From an uncultured Collinsella sp. (lineage in GTDB: Bacteria > Actinomycetota > Coriobacteriia > Coriobacteriales > Coriobacteriaceae), in the NCBI GenBank assembly GCA_902490325.1, contig CABUDJ010000004.1, positions 1-55,313 on the forward strand: a DNA stretch of 55,313 nucleotides, in the 5' to 3' direction. Shown here piece after piece: positions 51,579 to 55,313 of this stretch. Each line of letters opens with the position of its first letter. The first letter of the stretch is position 1. The notes beneath the pieces were generated by a model. It was not told the origin of the DNA and ran no database searches. It worked only from the letters and a program-made list of their open reading frames with translations. The position numbers and the translations under genes are program-made.

Positions 51579-52835
51579 TTACATCCCTGTCAACAACACG
51601 ACATCGAGAATCGTCACGATGGCACCGATCCCTACAAGCAGCGCGTTGAGTGGACGCGAGTTGGCGTATTTGCCCATGACACGGCGTGAGCTGGTGAGCC
51701 GTATGAGCACAAAGACCGTAATCGGCAGCTGAAGCGACAGCAGTGCCTGACTCCAGATGAGACCTTCAAAAGGATTTGGGACGACTAGGCACGCCGTCAC
51801 TGCGCCGACGAAACAGGCCGCCACCCCAATCGATGAGTGTCGGTCGTGGATGTCGTATTCCTCGTCGAACATGCCCGCGGTGATGGTGCCCGCCGCCATG
51901 CCCGCCGTCACGCTGCTCGATAGTCCCGCGAACAGCAGCGCTACCGCAAAGATAGTTGAGCTTGCCGGGCCCAAGATGGGGGAGAGCGTGGCCGCTGCGA
52001 CGGCGAGGTCGTCTACGACAATGCCGTGCGCAAAGAAGGTCGTTGCGGCCAGGATGACCATGGCCGAGTTGATTGCCCAGCCCACGCCCATCGAAAAGAG
52101 CGTGTCGAAGAGCTCGTAGCGCAGACGTTCTTCGATAACCTGCTCGCCTTGGCCTTCGAAGTGCATAGATTGGATGACTTCGGAGTGCAGAAAAAGGTTG
52201 TGTGGCATAACGACCGCACCCAGGACACTCACGATAATCGCGGCAGAGCCAGTGGGCATACTGGGCGTGATCCAGCTTGCGGCGGCTTGCGGCCAGTCGA
52301 CCTTGACTAGTGCAAGCTCGGCCAAAAACGAGAGTCCTACCACGCCTACGAAGGCGATGATCCAGCGTTCGGCATGCTTGTAGGAGTTCGTCATGAGCAT
52401 CGCCATCGATACTGCCGCCACGATGACGCAGCCCGCACGCACGGGCAGCCCAAAGAGCATTTGAAGGGCAATCGCGCCGCCCAGGACCTCGGCCATGGCG
52501 GTGGCGATGGTCGCGAGATAGGCACTGGCGAGCACCGTGCGCCCGACGAAGCGGGGGAGGTAACGTGTCGTGGCCTCGGCAAGGCAGGCGCCCGTGGCGA
52601 TACCCAGGTGCGCCGCGTTGTGCTGCAGCACGATGAGCATAATCGTGGACAGCGTGACGATCCACAGCAGCGCGTAGCCAAACTGCGAGCCCGCGGCCAT
52701 ATTGGAGGCCCAGTTGCCCGGGTCGATAAAGCCGACGGTCACGAGCAGCCCGGGGCCGATATGCCGCGCAATGTCTAGGCCTCCGTGACCACCGGTGCGT
52801 CGGGAGCCAAAGTGTTGTTTGAGATGGTTGAGCAT
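51579..52835 (-). CDS. mntH: Nramp family metal ion transporter
   Basis: The 418-residue protein is a proton-coupled divalent metal transporter with about 11 membrane segments. Both metal-site motifs are present: DPGN in VGFIDPGNWASNMAAGSQFG (first segment) and MPH in GAVVMPHNLFLHSEVI (sixth). The metals are likely Mn2+ and Fe2+. ATG 52835 has AGGAG seven bases upstream; the frame extends to 52871 without support. It lies 75 bases after gpmA on the same strand; gpmA uses Mn-independent chemistry, so the pairing is not obviously functional. Confidence 0.9.
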   Translation of the reverse strand: MLNHLKQHFGSRRTGGHGGLDIARHIGPGLLVTVGFIDPGNWASNMAAGSQFGYALLWIVTLSTIMLIVLQHNAAHLGIATGACLAEATTRYLPRFVGRTVLASAYLATIATAMAEVLGGAIALQMLFGLPVRAGCVIVAAVSMAMLMTNSYKHAERWIIAFVGVVGLSFLAELALVKVDWPQAAASWITPSMPTGSAAIIVSVLGAVVMPHNLFLHSEVIQSMHFEGQGEQVIEERLRYELFDTLFSMGVGWAINSAMVILAATTFFAHGIVVDDLAVAAATLSPILGPASSTIFAVALLFAGLSSSVTAGMAAGTITAGMFDEEYDIHDRHSSIGVAACFVGAVTACLVVPNPFEGLIWSQALLSLQLPITVFVLIRLTSSRRVMGKYANSRPLNALLVGIGAIVTILDVVLLTGM

Positions 52836-52910
52836 GGTGCGCTCCTGTGTATGGGCGGCGTGACGTCGCATCTGGGTCGTGCGGCGCCACGCGTCGGATT
52901 TGGGTTGGGG

Positions 52911-53684
52911 CTACTTGTGCGCTTTGCCCTGATTGGCCACGGCGTCGATCTTGGCGGCGATGGTCGCCGGGTCGCCGATGTAGCGCTTGTCGAGGACATT
53001 GAAATCGGTATCGAAGGTGTAGACGAGCGGCACGCCGGTGGGGATGTTGACCTTGAGGATCTCCTCGGGCGTGAGGTGCTCGAGCTTCATGATGAGTGAG
53101 CGCAGGGAGTTGCCGTGTGCGGCGATGAGTACGCGCTTGCCGGCGAGCATCTGGGGGCGAATCTCATCCTCAAAATAAGGCCAGACGCGGGCTATCGTGT
53201 CCTTGAGGCATTCGGTATAGGGCAGCTGGTCGGGCGCGATGTCGCGGTATTGCTCCTGGGTGTGGGGGTCGCGACTGTCGCCCGGCTCGAGTGCCGGCGG
53301 GCAGACATCGAAGGAGCGGCGCCAGATGAGCACCTGTTCGTCGCCGTGCTCCGCGGCGGCATCGGCCTTGTTGAGACCCTGCAACGCACCGTAGTGGCGC
53401 TCGTTGAGCTTCCAGGATTTGATGACGGGCAGCCACTCGCGATCCATTTGGCCGAGCACGATGTTGAGGGTGTGGATCGCGCGCTTGAGGCGCGAAGTGT
53501 AGCAGACGTCAAAGTCGAAACCGGCTTCTTTGAGGGCGCGGCCGCCTGCCGCCGCCTCTTCGCGGCCCGTGTCGGTGAGTTCGACATCGGTCCAGCCGGT
53601 GAACAGGTTGAGTTTGTTCCACTCGGATTCTCCGTGACGGATAAGGACAAGTTGCATTGTCTGTCGGTCTGCTCGGTGCGCCAT
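52911..53684 (-). CDS. gpmA: 2,3-bisphosphoglycerate-dependent phosphoglycerate mutase
   Basis: The enzyme interconverts 3- and 2-phosphoglycerate. The 257-residue protein has LVLIRHGESEWNKLNLFTGWTDVELTDTG with the phosphorylated histidine, CYTSRLKRAIHT, NERHYGALQGLNK and AAHGNSLRSL. The start ATG 53684 has GGAGG five bases upstream; the family's usual start would be nine codons later (MQLVLIRHG at 53657), which has no ribosome site. It is followed by the Nramp gene. Confidence 0.95.
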   Translation of the reverse strand: MAHRADRQTMQLVLIRHGESEWNKLNLFTGWTDVELTDTGREEAAAGGRALKEAGFDFDVCYTSRLKRAIHTLNIVLGQMDREWLPVIKSWKLNERHYGALQGLNKADAAAEHGDEQVLIWRRSFDVCPPALEPGDSRDPHTQEQYRDIAPDQLPYTECLKDTIARVWPYFEDEIRPQMLAGKRVLIAAHGNSLRSLIMKLEHLTPEEILKVNIPTGVPLVYTFDTDFNVLDKRYIGDPATIAAKIDAVANQGKAHK

Positions 53685-53736
53685 AGGGGCCTCCTTGATC
53701 TGGCACGGTGTGCGTGCCGTTTGCTTGACGCCGCAA

Positions 53737-53765
53737 AGGATACCCGTTTTAAGCTTGAAAGTTAA
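53737..53765 (-). promoter_or_regulatory. Candidate promoter of gpmA
   Basis: On the minus strand TTAACT and TATCCT are 17 bases apart, about 50 bases before the gpmA start. An A/T-rich stretch lies upstream. Confidence 0.4.
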
Positions 53766-53822
53766 CCAAGACTAACAAAATTGTTGTATTTGAATGGGAT
53801 GGTGAAAGGGGGCTGCCGAAAT

Positions 53823-54039
53823 GTCTCGATCTGTAACAACTAGGGATGGAAATTGGGTCTAGGTGTTACAGATCAAGACAGGAAGAAATGGTCCTATGGA
53901 AAATCTCGATCTGTAACAGCTGACCGCCAAAACCGGCCCTTCATGTTACAGATTGAGACATTCGGAACCGTCTCTCGAAAACATCTCAATCTGTAACAGT
54001 TAGTCGTCGAAATTGGGTCTTACTGTTACAGATTGAGAT
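53823..54039. repeat. Second array of three 57-bp palindromes with 80-bp period
   Basis: Units lie at 53823-53879, 53903-53959 and 53983-54039, with the same arms, 27-base loops and 23-base linkers as the array at 51335. The third unit has perfect 15-base arms. The orientation given by the loop motif is the same as in the first array. Both arrays are 217 bases and flank gpmA and the Nramp gene. Together with the gltB leader they account for the 53685-54222 gap. Confidence 0.9.
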
Positions 54040-54131
54040 GTTTGAAGAGGTGAGTTTGCAGGCCGAACTTGGGGCCTATGTTGCCGTCCTTGAGGTCGGC
54101 GGTGTCCACTCGCAGGGCGTGCGTTACGCGA

Positions 54132-54143
54132 TTGTTTCGAAAC
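54132..54143. promoter_or_regulatory. TTGTTTCGAAAC palindrome upstream of gltB
   Basis: GTTTCGAAAC at 54134-54143 is a perfect palindrome; with the preceding TT it matches the 11-base core of the argR upstream repeat (9040-9050). It lies 33 bases before a TAGTAT (54176-54181) that could be the gltB -10. Confidence 0.4.
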
Positions 54144-54222
54144 GGGCGGGAAACACAACGGCGCCCCGATGCTCCTAGTATGCCTATTCAACTGACTGTC
54201 TAACACCAAGGGGAGGATCGCG

Positions 54223-55313
54223 ATGCAGGCAGATTCCGCTCAGCAGCAGGGCCTTTATCGCCCCGAATTCGACCACGATGCATGTGGCATCGGCGCGCTT
54301 GCCGATATCAACGGCGAGCGCCATCACCAGATCCTGGACGACGCACTGTCCATTCTGGTTAACTTGGAGCACCGCGGTGGTACGGGACTCGAGAAGAACA
54401 CCGGCGACGGCGCCGGCATCCTGTTCCAGGTTCCGCATCACTTTTTCCGTAAAGAGGCTCAAAAGTGCGGCCAGATTCTGCCGGCAGAGGGCGACTATGG
54501 CGTGGCCATGCTGTTCTTCCCGCAGGACGAAAAGGGCGTAGAGGATGCCCGTCGCGTGTTTGAGGAGGGTTGCGCCGAGGCCGGCGTGCCGCTGCTCTTT
54601 TGGCGCGAGGTGCCGGTCGACCCGCACGACCTGGGTGAGACGGCGCGTGCCTGCATGCCCACTATCCTGCAGGCCTTCCTGGGCCGTCCGGACGACACGC
54701 CGGCGGGTGACGCCTTCGAGCGTCGCCTGTACGTGTGCCGCCGCACCATCGAGAAGAAGGCCGACGCCGAGTTTGCCCTGCGAGACAAGATCTTCTACGT
54801 GTGCTCCATGAGCTCGCGCACCATCGTGTACAAGGGCATGCTGGTCGCCACACAGATGCGCCGCTTCTTCATCGATCTCAACGACGCCGCCGTCAAGACG
54901 GCGGTGGCGCTCGTCCACTCGCGCTACTCCACCAACACCACGCCCAGCTGGGAGCGCGCGCATCCCAACCGCTTTATCATCCACAACGGCGAGATCAACA
55001 CCCTCAAGGGCAACGTCAACTGGATTCGCGCCCGCGAACCCAACCTGTACAGCCCCGTGTTACAGCACGATCTTGAGCGCGTGATGCCCATCATCAACCG
55101 CGAGGGTTCCGACTCGGCGATTTTGGACAACGTGCTCGAGTTTTTGGTCATGAACGGCCGTCCGCTTACGCGCGCTGCGTCCATGCTGCTGCCTGAGCCG
55201 TGGGACCACAACGATAGTCTGAGCGAGGAGCGCCGCGCCTACGACGCCTACCAGTCCATGCTCATGGAGCCGTGGGACGGTCCGGCGGCCATCGCCTTTA
55301 CCGATGGCCGCGT
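54223..55313 (+). CDS. gltB: Glutamate synthase large subunit, N-terminal part (partial)
   Basis: GOGAT makes glutamate from glutamine and 2-oxoglutarate. The visible 363 codons cover the class II glutamine amidotransferase domain. A short propeptide of 20 residues precedes the catalytic Cys21 in FDHDACGIGALADING; then LEHRGGTGLEKNTGDGAGILFQVPH, LVHSRYSTNTTPSWERAHPNRFIIHNGEINTLKGN and VNWIRAREPNLYS. ATG 54223 follows GGGGAGG. The rest of the gene, with synthase and FMN/iron-sulfur domains, runs beyond the window. Confidence 0.95.
   Translation, partial: MQADSAQQQGLYRPEFDHDACGIGALADINGERHHQILDDALSILVNLEHRGGTGLEKNTGDGAGILFQVPHHFFRKEAQKCGQILPAEGDYGVAMLFFPQDEKGVEDARRVFEEGCAEAGVPLLFWREVPVDPHDLGETARACMPTILQAFLGRPDDTPAGDAFERRLYVCRRTIEKKADAEFALRDKIFYVCSMSSRTIVYKGMLVATQMRRFFIDLNDAAVKTAVALVHSRYSTNTTPSWERAHPNRFIIHNGEINTLKGNVNWIRAREPNLYSPVLQHDLERVMPIINREGSDSAILDNVLEFLVMNGRPLTRAASMLLPEPWDHNDSLSEERRAYDAYQSMLMEPWDGPAAIAFTDGR

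Noticed and set aside
54184..54984. Long minus-strand reading frame over gltB
   Set aside because: It is antisense to a clear glutamate synthase domain with a good start and ribosome site; it is a codon-bias shadow.

Overview
This window looks like chromosome of a gut Actinobacterium of the class Coriobacteriia, most like Collinsella. The reasons are the GC-rich host codon use, the rpsE-rpmD-rplO-secY-adk-map-infA-rpmJ-rpsM-rpsK-rpsD-rpoA-rplQ-truA order, a split transketolase, a MurNAc salvage cluster, and many palindromic intergenic repeats. The genus is an inference; no database search was possible.

Layout. 1-7806 is the 3' part of the ribosomal protein/secY/rpoA cluster, ending in truA. 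7968-21278 is mixed housekeeping: a glycosyltransferase, argR, a class A penicillin-binding protein, a U32 peptidase-family protein, tyrS, adenine deaminase, two HAD phosphatases, citrate synthase and an ACT-domain protein. 21462-28395 is an accessory island bounded by two 62-bp direct repeats (58 of 62 identical). It holds a broken integrase, an HTH/DUF2975 pair, a double-module ABC permease with its ATPase, a permease-ATPase fusion, and a small tyrosine-rich protein with a signal peptide. 28620-41283 returns to core genes: rpmE, secA, prfB, a YitT-type membrane protein, split transketolase, ftsE-ftsX and RNase R. 41461-47853 carries a lone serine recombinase, a VanZ-like protein, a murR-murQ-murP-mupG set for MurNAc recycling and an ArsC/Spx-like protein. 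48603-55313 has tRNA-Gln and tRNA-Glu, a TPR protein, smpB, a flavin reductase and a rubredoxin-like protein, an Nramp transporter with gpmA, and the start of gltB.

The most striking non-genic content is a set of structured intergenic repeats. Two arrays (51335-51551 and 53823-54039) each hold three 57-bp imperfect palindromes separated by exactly 23 bp, giving an 80-bp period; they bracket the gpmA-Nramp block. A second family (36463-36529 and 50259-50325) has 22-bp arms around an unrelated 23-nt loop. A third 40-bp hairpin occurs at 29219 and 41401. There are also long single palindromes (29123-29193 and 36662-36778), and a HAD gene flanked by inverted 22-bp repeats that overlap the stop codons of both neighbours.

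The best candidates for an undescribed system are the regularly spaced palindrome arrays and the island's exporter plus secreted-peptide cassette. Starts were chosen from Shine-Dalgarno spacing and family length. Promoters and operators are pattern-based and less certain than the genes.
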